This document shows, piece by piece, positions 51,121 through 60,324 of a stretch of 64,000 nt of DNA. Location of the stretch: positions 1 through 64,000 of the forward strand of contig NZ_JAQIFT010000057.1 of NCBI RefSeq assembly GCF_027857615.1, in the 5' to 3' direction. Numbering within the stretch: the stretch's first letter is position 1; every line of letters starts with the position of its first letter. The notes beneath the pieces are model-generated. The model worked only from the letters and a program-made list of their open reading frames with translations. It did not search any database and was not told where the DNA came from. This DNA comes from Holtiella tumoricola. Its GTDB lineage: Bacteria; Bacillota; Clostridia; Lachnospirales; Cellulosilyticaceae. Both the position numbers and the translations under genes were made by a program.

Positions 51121-51148
51121 AGAGCCCCACAAGGGAGCCCTTTTATAT
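51118..51148 (-). terminator. Terminator of secG
   Basis: On the minus strand AGGGCTCC and GGGGCTCT pair with two G-U wobbles and are followed by seven T, 18 bases after the SecG stop. Confidence 0.75.
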
Positions 51149-51165
51149 ACAACGTATTGAATATA

Positions 51166-51402
51166 TTAGATGAGTGTTAAAGCAATTGCTAATACAACAA
51201 AGATACCTGCAGTAACCTTTGTCCAAGTCTCAAATTTGCCTTCTAAAGTATGCTTTTTATTCTTGTTCCAGTAACTCTCTTGGTTTGTTGCGAATGCTGA
51301 ACCAAGACCTGCTGATTTACCTTCTTGAAGTAATACAACAACAATAATAGCAAGTGCAGCTAGCACATAAATACCTGTAAGAACCATTCTTAGAATATCC
51401 AT
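51166..51402 (-). CDS. secG: Preprotein translocase subunit SecG
   Basis: The 78-residue protein has two membrane helices (MVLTGIYVLAALAIIVVVLLQ and KVTAGIFVVLAIALTLI) around the conserved QEGKSAGLGSAFA loop. It assists SecYEG export. Its location upstream of rnr is a common Firmicute arrangement, though the kinase-like gene is inserted between them here. Confidence 0.95.
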   Translation of the reverse strand: MDILRMVLTGIYVLAALAIIVVVLLQEGKSAGLGSAFATNQESYWNKNKKHTLEGKFETWTKVTAGIFVVLAIALTLI

Positions 51403-51496
51403 GGTTTTGCCTCCTTCTTACCTTCATACGTTTTACGCTACTCCTATCATAGCATAGGCTTGTTTAAATTGCAATAAATGATATATCACGCTTTTC

Positions 51497-53191
51497 TTAC
51501 AATTTACTGTCATCAATTGCCATTAAATAGCTTTCAATGTCCCCAATAACACTCTTTACACAGCCATCAGCAAATGGTGAAATTAAGCCACCTAATTCCA
51601 CAATTTGTAAGAATGACATTGTTCCTCCAACCTTACAAATTTTAAGATAATCCTCCCAACCTTTTGTGCGGTCTTCATTCATCTTCTTCCAGAATTGGAG
51701 CGCACAAATTTGAGCAAGCGTATAGTCAATATAGTAAAATGGTGATGCAAAAATATGCCCTTGTTTAAACCACCAAGTACCGCGGTCTAAAATATCACAT
51801 CCTGTATAATCTTTATGTGGTAAATATTGCTTTTCTAATTTGCGCCATACTGCTTTACGTTCATCTGGTGTCATTTCTGGATTCTCATAAATGATATGTT
51901 GGAATTCATCTACTACTACACCATATGGTATAAATTTCACAGCACTACTTAAATGTTCATATTTGTATTTATCTACATCTTTACCAAAGAAGTTTTCCAT
52001 CCATGGCCATGTGATAAATTCCATACTCATTGAGTGAATTTCACAGCTCTCATAAGTTGGGAAGAATAGCCCTGGCACATCAATCCAACGAGAGTTATAT
52101 ACTTGGAATGCATGCCCAGCTTCATGGGTAAGTACATCTACATCTCCTGATGTTCCATTGAAGTTAGAGAAGATAAATGGCGCTTTATAAGAAGAAATAA
52201 GTGTACAGTATCCACCTGCTTGTTTTCCTGGTTTTGTTTCTAAATCAAGAAGTTCATTTGTTGTCATGAATTCAAAGAATTCTTTTGTTTCAGGAGAAAG
52301 CTCACTATACATTTTCTTACCATTTTCTAAAATGAAATGTGCATCTCCTTGTGGTGTTGCATTTCCTGTTTCAAATACGAAGTCTATGTCGTAATAGCTA
52401 AGCTTAGCTAGTCCTAGCCTTTTTGCTTGTTTTTCGTATAATTTATTGGCTACAGGTACAATCTCCTCTAAAACTTGCTTTCTGAAGGTTTTAACCATAT
52501 CTTGATTATAGTCTGTACGGTTCATCATATGATAACCATATTCTACGTAGTTTTTAAAGCCAAGTTTTTTAGCTTTTTGGTCGCGTACTTTAACAAGCTT
52601 ATCAAAAAGTGTATCAAAACGTTCTTCATTTTCTTCAAAGAATTTATAACAAGCTTCACTTGCATGTCTACGAGTCTCTCTATCTTTTGCAATCATAAAT
52701 GGACGCATACCTGATAAGTTGTATGTTCCACCTTCAAATTCAATAGCTGCTGATGCAATAAGTTTATTATACTCTGTCACTAATTTATTCTCTTCCTGCA
52801 TTTCTTGTAATATAGCATTAGAGAATGTTTTTTCACTATTTTCCATTATATCAAAGTATTGTTTACTGAATGCTTCTTCTAATTCTTTTCTATAAGGAGA
52901 ATGTAAAAGTACTTTTTCTAGTTCTTGTAATTGTTCAATGTAGAGAGGCATATATTCATCCCAATATTCACTCTCTCCTTCATAAAATTCATCTTTTGTA
53001 TTTATAGAATGACGAATCGTTGCTAAATCACTACTTGTATACATTTCATTAATATAGCGATGAGCATTTTTAATTTTAATAATCTGCTCTTCGCTACTTG
53101 TAGCATTTTTTACCTCTTCAATCATTACTTTTAATTGTGCTTTAAAAGCCTCGAAATCTGGTCTTTCATATTTAAACTCTGAAAACTTCAT
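51497..53191 (-). CDS. M3-family oligoendopeptidase (PepF-like)
   Basis: The 564-residue protein carries the zinc motif HEAGH (VDVLTHEAGHAFQVYNS) and a downstream Glu in FPTYESCEIHSMSMEF. The N-terminal half is helical as in PepF/M3 clostridial oligoendopeptidases. It cleaves short peptides in the cytoplasm. ATG follows AGGAGTG. It lies between secG and enolase with its own spacing, so it is probably monocistronic. Confidence 0.93.
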   Translation of the reverse strand: MKFSEFKYERPDFEAFKAQLKVMIEEVKNATSSEEQIIKIKNAHRYINEMYTSSDLATIRHSINTKDEFYEGESEYWDEYMPLYIEQLQELEKVLLHSPYRKELEEAFSKQYFDIMENSEKTFSNAILQEMQEENKLVTEYNKLIASAAIEFEGGTYNLSGMRPFMIAKDRETRRHASEACYKFFEENEERFDTLFDKLVKVRDQKAKKLGFKNYVEYGYHMMNRTDYNQDMVKTFRKQVLEEIVPVANKLYEKQAKRLGLAKLSYYDIDFVFETGNATPQGDAHFILENGKKMYSELSPETKEFFEFMTTNELLDLETKPGKQAGGYCTLISSYKAPFIFSNFNGTSGDVDVLTHEAGHAFQVYNSRWIDVPGLFFPTYESCEIHSMSMEFITWPWMENFFGKDVDKYKYEHLSSAVKFIPYGVVVDEFQHIIYENPEMTPDERKAVWRKLEKQYLPHKDYTGCDILDRGTWWFKQGHIFASPFYYIDYTLAQICALQFWKKMNEDRTKGWEDYLKICKVGGTMSFLQIVELGGLISPFADGCVKSVIGDIESYLMAIDDSKL

Positions 53192-53265
53192 GATTGCACT
53201 CCTCTTTTGTGTTTAATTGTTTATAATTTTATTATAGTTGAATTTATAACCCACCACAACCATCA

Positions 53266-53305
53266 AAAAAAATAAGCCTAAAAGTATTGTTACTTTTAGG
53301 CTTAC
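53266..53305 (-). terminator. Terminator of enolase
   Basis: AAGCCTAAAAGTA (53274-53286) and TACTTTTAGGCTT (53291-53303) pair perfectly with a four-base loop, followed on the minus strand by ATTTTTTTT. Confidence 0.92.
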
Positions 53306-53371
53306 TTACTATTCGTCGCATTTTAAATCATAAACTTATAAAACTAAGTCTTCGTCTTAAGAGTGTCAGTG

Positions 53372-54697
53372 TTATCTAGTGAGATTAAAGAAAGAACGAA
53401 GACCTCTATATTCTGCTACTTCATCTAGTTCTTCTTCAATACGAAGAAGTTGATTGTATTTTGCAGTACGGTCAGAACGTGCTGGCGCACCAGTCTTAAT
53501 TTGACCTGCATTTACAGCTACTACGATATCTGCAATTGTAGAATCCTCTGATTCTCCAGAACGATGTGATACAACTGCTGTATAGCCTGCACGGTTTGCC
53601 ATTTCAATAGCATTAAAGGTTTCGGTAAGTGTACCGATTTGATTAACTTTAATAAGAATAGAGTTGCCCACTTTCTTTTGAATACCTTTTTCAAGGATTT
53701 TAGTGTTGGTTACGAATAAGTCGTCCCCTACAAGCTGTATACGGTTTCCTAGACGTTCACTAAGAAGTGCCCAGCCATCCCAGTCTTTTTCACCTAACCC
53801 ATCTTCAATAGAGATAATAGGGAATTGGTTTACAAGGTTTTCATAGTAATCTACCATTTCTTCAGATGTACGAACAATTTCTGTTCCTTTCATCTTGCTT
53901 TCGCCTTTGAAATAGTATTTACCGTCTGCATCATTATAAAGTTCAGATGCAGCACCATCCATAGCAATACGTACTTCTTCACCTGGTTTATAACCAGCTT
54001 CTGAAATTGCTTCTACAATAAGAGTGAGGACTTCTTCTGAAGTTGCAAGGTCAGGTGCGAAACCACCTTCATCACCTACACCTGTAGCTAAACCTTTATC
54101 ATTAAGTACTTTTTTAAGTGTGTGATATATCTCAGCACACATACGAAGTGCTTCTTTAAAGGAAGTTGCCCCTACAGGCATAATCATAAATTCTTGAAGG
54201 TCAACTGTATTGTCTGCGTGTTCGCCACCATTTAAGATGTTCATCATAGGTACAGGTAACACTTTTGCATTAACCCCACCTAGGTATTGATAAAGAGGCA
54301 TGCTTTGTGCTTTTGCAGCTGCTTTTGCCACTGCCATAGAAACACCTAGTATAGCATTTGCACCTAATTTACTCTTGTTTGGTGTACCATCTAAGTCTAT
54401 CATTACTTTATCTATTGCAGCTTGATCAAGGGCATTCATACCTATAACTTCTTCTGCAATGATGTCGTTAACATTCTTAACAGCTTGTTGCACACCTTTA
54501 CCTAAATATCTAGATTTATCTCCATCACGAAGCTCAATGGCTTCTAGTTCTCCTGTAGAAGCTCCAGAAGGTACGATGGCGCGCCCAACGTAATCTCCTT
54601 CTACAACAACTTCTACCTCAACTGTTGGATTTGCTCTAGAATCTAGTACTTCTCTTGCAAATACATCTAAAATCTCAATGTAACCTTTCATATGCAT
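53372..54697 (-). CDS. eno: Enolase
   Basis: The 441-residue protein has the enolase order: ILDVFAREVLDSRANPTVEVEV, VPSGASTGELEAIELRD, GGEHADNTVDLQEFMI, VGDEGGFAPDL, ISIEDGL, IQLVGDDLFVTN, ILIKVNQIGTLTET and SHRSGESEDSTIAD. It converts 2-phosphoglycerate to phosphoenolpyruvate. Two ATGs six bases apart are possible; AAGGAG lies four bases before the first and ten before the second. The 690-base gap to gpmI is unusually long. Confidence 0.97.
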   Translation of the reverse strand: MHMKGYIEILDVFAREVLDSRANPTVEVEVVVEGDYVGRAIVPSGASTGELEAIELRDGDKSRYLGKGVQQAVKNVNDIIAEEVIGMNALDQAAIDKVMIDLDGTPNKSKLGANAILGVSMAVAKAAAKAQSMPLYQYLGGVNAKVLPVPMMNILNGGEHADNTVDLQEFMIMPVGATSFKEALRMCAEIYHTLKKVLNDKGLATGVGDEGGFAPDLATSEEVLTLIVEAISEAGYKPGEEVRIAMDGAASELYNDADGKYYFKGESKMKGTEIVRTSEEMVDYYENLVNQFPIISIEDGLGEKDWDGWALLSERLGNRIQLVGDDLFVTNTKILEKGIQKKVGNSILIKVNQIGTLTETFNAIEMANRAGYTAVVSHRSGESEDSTIADIVVAVNAGQIKTGAPARSDRTAKYNQLLRIEEELDEVAEYRGLRSFFNLTR

Positions 54698-54719
54698 ATG
54701 ACTCCTTTCGGCCTACATG

Positions 54720-54733
54720 AATTCTCGAGAATT
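54720..54733. promoter_or_regulatory. Perfect palindrome AATTCTCGAGAATT in the enolase leader
   Basis: A 14-base perfect palindrome about 22 bases before the enolase ATG. It could be an operator or simply chance; it contains an XhoI-like centre. Confidence 0.35.
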
Positions 54734-54737
54734 ATTG

Positions 54738-55388
54738 TTTCCTCTTTTCATGTAAATCATACGAAATCTTTTCTTGCATTATGCAAAATTACATTTTTTC
54801 TTCTCACTATTAAACTTTATCCGCCCATAAAGTTTAATCTTATTTACCTTTTAATATGGATTACTATGAACCTTATTCATCTAAAAGTCACTATACTTAT
54901 CCAAGTAATCTTATCAAGATATTACCTCTTCGCCAATGTTTGGGGCCATACTCCCTCTCACTCTTAAAGATTAAGCATCTAGATAGACTTACATACACCT
55001 TTATGCTATTTACGCATTCTTTGTACATACTACTAGCTACATTTATGTACTACTCGTTTCAAGCAGTTCAAATTGGGTTCATATTTTGTAAATTTCGAGT
55101 CAATTCCAGACTCCTCTTTTTCATTAGAGTCTTTAATTACTTAAAGCCTCCAATAAGTTTAAGAGGTTTGTTAGTTATTTAAGATTTCACACCTTCTCTA
55201 ATCAGTTTTTAATCTTTAAATTCTTTAAGAGATAAGTGCAGTTAGGTATGTGCTAGAAGATACTTTATCCGGAACACACCTATGTAACTTTTAGTAAGAA
55301 TTTCATCAAATAAGAATTCTCTAAAAGTGGAATGAAGTGTGTGGAAGAAGAAGTAATTTCTAGTACTCCTTCTTAGTCCACTCCTTCA
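54738..55388. other. Gene-free region upstream of enolase with many stems
   Basis: No minus-strand gene is found. Two plus-strand frames exist (54692-54967 and 54856-55182) but lack ribosome sites. The region has an 11-base inverted repeat TTAAACTTTAT-N6-ATAAAGTTTAA (54810-54837), imperfect stems near 55090-55170, 55230-55290, and a long imperfect stem at 55331-55392 that probably ends the gpmI transcript. Confidence 0.5.
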
Positions 55389-56924
55389 TTATTTAACGAG
55401 TAAAGACTCACCATTCATTTCTGCTGGTTGTTCCATACCCATCATTTCAAGTAATGTTGGTGCGATATCAGCAAGCTTACCGCCTTCTTTAAGTGTCACA
55501 CCTTCTTTGTAGTTTACAAGTACAAATGGTACTGGGTTAGTAGTATGTGCTGTGAAAGCTCCATGAGTTTCATAGTCTTCCATTTGTTCTGCATTACCAT
55601 GGTCAGCACAGATAAATGCATAACCATTTGTTTCTTCAATAGCACGAATTACATCGCCTACTGCTTTATCTACAGCTTCGATTGCACGAATTGCTGCAGC
55701 CATATCCCCTGTATGACCAACCATATCTGGGTTAGCAAAGTTACAGATAATCATATCGTATTTATGTGAACGAATGGCATCTTCTAATTTAGTAGATACT
55801 TCAAATACACTCATTTCTGGTTGAAGGTCGTAAGTTGCAACTTTTGGAGAAGCTACTAATACGCGGTCTTCATTTTCATATGGTTCTTCTACACCGCCGT
55901 TGAAGAAGAATGTAACGTGAGCATACTTTTCTGTTTCAGCAATACGAAGTTGTGATTTACCTTGGTTTGCAAGATATTCACCAAATGTATTAGTAAGTGT
56001 TTGTGGTGTAAACGCTACTTCTTTATTTGGAATAGTGATATCGTATTGTGTGAAAGTTACAAAGTGAGTTTTCACTCTATTTCTTTCGAATCCTTTAAAT
56101 TCATCATCACAGAATGCACGAGTCATTTCACGCGCACGGTCAGGACGGAAGTTGAAGAAAATTACTGAATCGCCTTCTTCTACTTTTGCTACTGGAGCAC
56201 CATCTTTTGTGATTACTGTTGGAAGCACGAATTCGTCGTTTACTTCTTTAGCATAAGAATCAGCAATAGCACCTACTGCATCAGTGGCTACTTCACCTTT
56301 ACCGTTAACGATTGCATCGTATGCTTTTTCAACACGATCCCATCTATTGTCACGGTCCATAGCATAGTAACGACCAGATACTGTAGCAATTTCACCTACA
56401 CCGATTTCTTCCATTTTTGCTACAAGTGAAGCTGTAAAGTCTTTACCTGAAGCTGGAGGTGTATCACGACCATCTAAGAATACATGTACGTATACTTTTG
56501 AAAGACCAAACTTTTTAGCCATTTCTAAAAGACCATAAAGATGATTAATATGGCTGTGTACCCCACCATCTGATAAAAGTCCAAATAAGTGAAGGGCTTT
56601 ATCATTGTTTTTTGCATTTTCCATAGCACCTGCTAAAGCTTTGTTTTCGAAGAAATCTCCGTCTGCAATTGCTTTAGTGATACGTGTAAGTTCTTGATAT
56701 ACGATACGTCCAGCGCCCATGTTAAGGTGACCTACTTCTGAGTTACCCATTTGTCCATCTGGAAGACCTACTGCCATACCACTTGCGTAGCCTGGTACTG
56801 TAGGATATTTTGCCATAATCGCATCAATATTTGGTTTATTAGCATTTGCAATCGCATTGCCTTCTTTTAAGTCATTAAGTCCAAATCCATCAAGGATAAG
56901 GAGTAAAGTTGTTTGTTTATCCAT
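55389..56924 (-). CDS. gpmI: 2,3-bisphosphoglycerate-independent phosphoglycerate mutase
   Basis: The 511-residue protein has the alkaline-phosphatase-superfamily layout: metal-binding LLLILDGFGL, the catalytic Ser62 in DGQMGNSEVGH, VHSHINHLYGLL, the FLDGRDTPP substrate loop and a C-terminal ADHGNAEQM metal site. It interconverts 3- and 2-phosphoglycerate in glycolysis. It is followed by a long stem and a gap before enolase. Confidence 0.97.
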   Translation of the reverse strand: MDKQTTLLLILDGFGLNDLKEGNAIANANKPNIDAIMAKYPTVPGYASGMAVGLPDGQMGNSEVGHLNMGAGRIVYQELTRITKAIADGDFFENKALAGAMENAKNNDKALHLFGLLSDGGVHSHINHLYGLLEMAKKFGLSKVYVHVFLDGRDTPPASGKDFTASLVAKMEEIGVGEIATVSGRYYAMDRDNRWDRVEKAYDAIVNGKGEVATDAVGAIADSYAKEVNDEFVLPTVITKDGAPVAKVEEGDSVIFFNFRPDRAREMTRAFCDDEFKGFERNRVKTHFVTFTQYDITIPNKEVAFTPQTLTNTFGEYLANQGKSQLRIAETEKYAHVTFFFNGGVEEPYENEDRVLVASPKVATYDLQPEMSVFEVSTKLEDAIRSHKYDMIICNFANPDMVGHTGDMAAAIRAIEAVDKAVGDVIRAIEETNGYAFICADHGNAEQMEDYETHGAFTAHTTNPVPFVLVNYKEGVTLKEGGKLADIAPTLLEMMGMEQPAEMNGESLLVK

Positions 56925-56950
56925 GTTAAATCTCCTTCTAAGAGAGAGTC

Positions 56951-57697
56951 TTATTTGTAGTTAACGATTGAAGCGAATTCTGGTTTAAGACTTGCTCCAC
57001 CTACTAAACCACCATCGATGTTACCCATGTTGAATAACTCGTTAGCGTTACCACCGTTTACAGAACCGCCGTATTGTACACGTACTTCGTCTGCAACTTC
57101 TTGGCTGTATACTTCTGCAATTACTTGTCTGATTGCTGCACATACTTCTTCTGCTTGAGCTGAAGTAGCTGTCATACCTGTTCCGATAGCCCAGATTGGT
57201 TCGTATGCAATAACAACTTTTTTAGCATCTTCTGCTGTTACATCTTTAAGAGCAATTTTTGTTTGAAGACGAACTAAGTCAATTGTTACACCTTGTTGTC
57301 TATCTTCTAAACTTTCACCAACACATACAACTGGTACTAAGCCATGTTCTAAAGCTTTTAATGTTTTTTTGTTAACTGTTTGATCAGTTTCAGCGAAGTA
57401 TTGTCTTCTTTCTGAGTGACCAATTACAACATATTTAACACCAAGTTCTACTAACATGCTTGGAGCGATTTCGCCTGTGTAAGCACCGTTTTCTTCGAAG
57501 TGCATGTTTTGAGCACCTACTTGAATATTTGTACCTTTTACAGCTTCAAGTACAGCTGGAAGGCATACGAATGGAGGACATACTACTACATCTACTTCAT
57601 TTGTGTTAATTTCATTTTTAAGTGAATCAATAAGTTCTACAGCTTTAGCTGGAGTCATGTTCATTTTCCAGTTACCAGCAACGATTTTTTTACGCAT
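56951..57697 (-). CDS. tpiA: Triosephosphate isomerase
   Basis: The 248-residue protein has AGNWKMN (catalytic Lys), VIGHSERR (His94), and YEPIWAIGTG (Glu166), followed by the phosphate-binding YGGSVNGGN and GGLVGGASL. It links DHAP and glyceraldehyde-3-phosphate. It is followed by gpmI after 26 bases, so the two are probably cotranscribed. Confidence 0.98.
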   Translation of the reverse strand: MRKKIVAGNWKMNMTPAKAVELIDSLKNEINTNEVDVVVCPPFVCLPAVLEAVKGTNIQVGAQNMHFEENGAYTGEIAPSMLVELGVKYVVIGHSERRQYFAETDQTVNKKTLKALEHGLVPVVCVGESLEDRQQGVTIDLVRLQTKIALKDVTAEDAKKVVIAYEPIWAIGTGMTATSAQAEEVCAAIRQVIAEVYSQEVADEVRVQYGGSVNGGNANELFNMGNIDGGLVGGASLKPEFASIVNYK

Positions 57698-57775
57698 AAG
57701 TAATCTCCTTTTTAGGTACTATGTGACCTTTATTTTTTATTAGGAAAGTAAAAATTTTCTATTTACGAATATAGG

Positions 57776-57812
57776 CGACGAATACTCTAGCCCCAAATGG
57801 AGGTAGAGTACT
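57776..57812. terminator. Stem-loop between pgk and tpiA
   Basis: ACGAATACTCTA and TAGAGTACTCGT pair over 12 bases with one wobble, in the 170-base gap. It lacks a T run, so it may slow rather than end transcription between pgk and tpiA. Confidence 0.5.
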
Positions 57813-57867
57813 CGTATACCCATTAAACTATTAATTAATAATTTAATTTTATTGAATTAAACCGGGA

Positions 57868-59109
57868 TTAGTGACATCCACAGTTGCATCCGCAACCTTT
57901 GTTATCAGCTGCAGCAACACCTGGAAGTTCTTTACCTTCTAAGAACTCTAATGATGCACCACCACCTGTTGAAATGTGGCTCATTTTATCTGCGAAACCA
58001 AGACGTTTAACAGCATTTACAGAGTCTCCTCCACCAACTACTGTTGTAGCATCTTCAAGGTTAGCTACTGCATCACATACTGCAAGAGTACCTGCTGCGA
58101 AGTTTTCGAATTCGAATACACCCATTGGTCCATTCCATACAACTGTTTTAGCACCAGCTAAAGCATCTTTGTAAAGTTCGATTGTTTTTGGTCCGATATC
58201 AAATCCTGACCAACCAGCTTCGATTGTTTCTACTACAGCTTTTTCTGTATCATTAGAGAATTCTTTACCTACTAAGTGGTCAACTGGAAGAAGGAGTTTA
58301 ACACCTTTTTCTTCAGCTTTTTTTACCATTTCTAAAGCGTAATCCATTTTATCTTCTTCTAATAATGAGTTACCAACTTCTTGTCCTTGAGCTTTAAGGA
58401 ATGTATAAGCCATACCACCACCGATAATAAGTGTATCAACTTTTTCAAGAAGGTTGTTGATAACAGCAATTTTATCAGAAACTTTAGCTCCACCAAGGAT
58501 AGCAACGAATGGACAAACTGGGTTTTCTACAGCTTCGCCTAAGAATTTGATTTCTTTTTGCATTAAGTAACCAACTACATTTTCTTTACAACATTTTGTT
58601 ACACCAACGTTTGAACAGTGTGCACGGTGAGCTGTACCGAAAGCATCGTTTACGAATACTTCGTTATCGCAAAGAGCAGCTAATTCTTCTGCATATTTAA
58701 CAGCAGCTTCATCTTTACCATATTTTGTTTCTTCTGCTCTGTAACGTGTGTTTTGAAGTAATAATACTTCGCCATCTTTAAGTTCAGCAGCAACTTTTTG
58801 TGTTTCTGGTCCTGTAACAACAGCATCATCAACAAATTTAACTTCAACGCCTAATCTTTCTGTAAGAGCAGCTGCAACTGGAGCTAATGAAAGTTCTGGT
58901 TTAGCTTCTCCTTTTGGTTTACCAAGGTGTGAGCAAAGGATAACTTTTGCGCCTTGTTCTAATAATTTTTTGATTGTTGGAAGTGCACCGTCGATACGGT
59001 TGTAGTTTTGGATAACACCATCTTTTAAAGGTACGTTAAAATCACAACGTACTAATACTTTTTTGCCTTGAAGACCTTGAAGATCATCAACTGTTTTTTT
59101 GTTTAGCAT
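57868..59109 (-). CDS. pgk: Phosphoglycerate kinase with Cys-rich tail
   Basis: The ATG at 59109 has AAAGGAG eight bases away. The 413-residue protein has VLVRCDFNVP, YNRIDGALPTI, LCSHLGKPKG, VNDAFGTAHRAH, ILGGAKVSDKI, MGVFEF and TVVGGGDSVNAV. It transfers phosphate from 1,3-bisphosphoglycerate to ADP. After the usual end (LEFLEGKELPGVAA) it carries an unusual tail, CGCNCGCH, which could bind metal. Confidence 0.97.
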   Translation of the reverse strand: MLNKKTVDDLQGLQGKKVLVRCDFNVPLKDGVIQNYNRIDGALPTIKKLLEQGAKVILCSHLGKPKGEAKPELSLAPVAAALTERLGVEVKFVDDAVVTGPETQKVAAELKDGEVLLLQNTRYRAEETKYGKDEAAVKYAEELAALCDNEVFVNDAFGTAHRAHCSNVGVTKCCKENVVGYLMQKEIKFLGEAVENPVCPFVAILGGAKVSDKIAVINNLLEKVDTLIIGGGMAYTFLKAQGQEVGNSLLEEDKMDYALEMVKKAEEKGVKLLLPVDHLVGKEFSNDTEKAVVETIEAGWSGFDIGPKTIELYKDALAGAKTVVWNGPMGVFEFENFAAGTLAVCDAVANLEDATTVVGGGDSVNAVKRLGFADKMSHISTGGGASLEFLEGKELPGVAAADNKGCGCNCGCH

Positions 59110-59164
59110 TTGTATTGCTCCTTTCAATTTCTACTTTATTTTTGTATTTGAATTTAATTTTAAA

Positions 59165-59222
59165 TCTAACAAAAAAGGGGCCGGTCCTATAATCCAACTA
59201 CAAGACCGGACCCTTTTAGGAT
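59165..59222 (-). terminator. Terminator between gap and pgk
   Basis: AAAAGGGGCCGGTC (59173-59186) and GACCGGACCCTTTT (59204-59217) form a GC-rich 14-base stem with one mismatch, followed on the minus strand by T. It separates gap from pgk and gives the distal genes their own transcripts. Confidence 0.9.
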
Positions 59223-59237
59223 CTTGTTTACAATAAA

Positions 59238-60251
59238 TTATTTGCTAAGTTCAGCAAAGTATTTGATTGTTCTAACCATGTTGCTTGTGTATGAGTTTTC
59301 GTTGTCATACCAAGAAACAACTTTAACTAAAGTTTTGTCGCCAAGTTCAGTTACTTTTGTTTGTGTAGCATCGAATAATGAACCGTATGTGCAACCAATG
59401 ATATCTGTTGATACTAATTCTTCTTCTGTGTAACCGAATGATGGTGTAGCAGCAGCTTTCATTGCAGCATTAACTTCTGCAGCTGTTACTTTACCGTCTA
59501 CTACAGCAACTAATTCTGTTAAAGAACCTGTTGGAACTGGTACACGTTGTGCAGCACCGTCTAATTTACCAGCTAATTCTGGGATAACAAGACCGATAGC
59601 TTTAGCAGCACCTGTTGAGTTAGGAACGATGTTGCAAGCAGCAGCACGTGCTCTTCTTAAGTCACCTTTAGCGTGAGGACCGTCAAGTGTCATTTGATCA
59701 CCTGTCCAAGCATGGATAGTTGTCATGAAACCTTTTTCGATTGCAGCTAATTTGTTTAATGTGTCAGCCATTGGAGCTAAACAGTTTGTTGTACATGAAG
59801 CAGCTGAGATGATTGTGTCATCTGCTGTTAAGATGTTTTCGTTTACGCCGAATACAACTGTTGGAAGGTCATTACCAGCTGGAGCTGAGATAACAACTTT
59901 TTTAGCACCTGCATCGATATGTGCTTGAGATTTAGCTTTTGATACGTAGAATCCTGTACATTCAAGAACTACGTCTACACCGATTTCTCCCCATGGAAGA
60001 TCTGCAGCGTTTCTTTCAGCGTAGATTTTAATTTCTTTACCATCTACTACGATTGAATCTTCTTTAGCTTCTACTGTTTCAGCTTTAGCGTATCTACCTT
60101 GAGCTGAGTCATATTTTAATAAGTGTGCTAACATTTTAGGATTTGTTAAGTCGTTGATTGCTACTACTTCATATCCTTCAGCACCAAACATTTGTCTAAA
60201 TGCAAGACGTCCGATACGTCCAAAACCGTTAATTGCTACTTTTACAGCCAT
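59238..60251 (-). CDS. gap: Glyceraldehyde-3-phosphate dehydrogenase, type I
   Basis: The ATG at 60251 (AAGGAGG before it) opens a 337-residue protein with the NAD-binding AINGFGRIGRLAFR, AINDLT (NAD-type), catalytic Cys153 in SAASCTTNCLAP, and WYDNENSYTSNMV. It catalyses the oxidative step of glycolysis. It follows the CggR-like gene after 73 bases and is likely under its control. Confidence 0.98.
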   Translation of the reverse strand: MAVKVAINGFGRIGRLAFRQMFGAEGYEVVAINDLTNPKMLAHLLKYDSAQGRYAKAETVEAKEDSIVVDGKEIKIYAERNAADLPWGEIGVDVVLECTGFYVSKAKSQAHIDAGAKKVVISAPAGNDLPTVVFGVNENILTADDTIISAASCTTNCLAPMADTLNKLAAIEKGFMTTIHAWTGDQMTLDGPHAKGDLRRARAAACNIVPNSTGAAKAIGLVIPELAGKLDGAAQRVPVPTGSLTELVAVVDGKVTAAEVNAAMKAAATPSFGYTEEELVSTDIIGCTYGSLFDATQTKVTELGDKTLVKVVSWYDNENSYTSNMVRTIKYFAELSK

Positions 60252-60324
60252 TGATACATCCTCCTTAAGATAACTATGAGTAATAATTTTTATATGCAAA
60301 CCGCTTCTATTAGTATAAACCTAA

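Noticed and set aside
54856..55182. 108-codon plus-strand frame in the enolase gap
   Set aside because: No Shine-Dalgarno, hydrophobic shadow-like composition, not in operon context; kept only as part of the gap note.
57884..58174. Plus-strand frames opposite pgk
   Set aside because: Antisense shadows of a highly conserved gene with strong codon bias.
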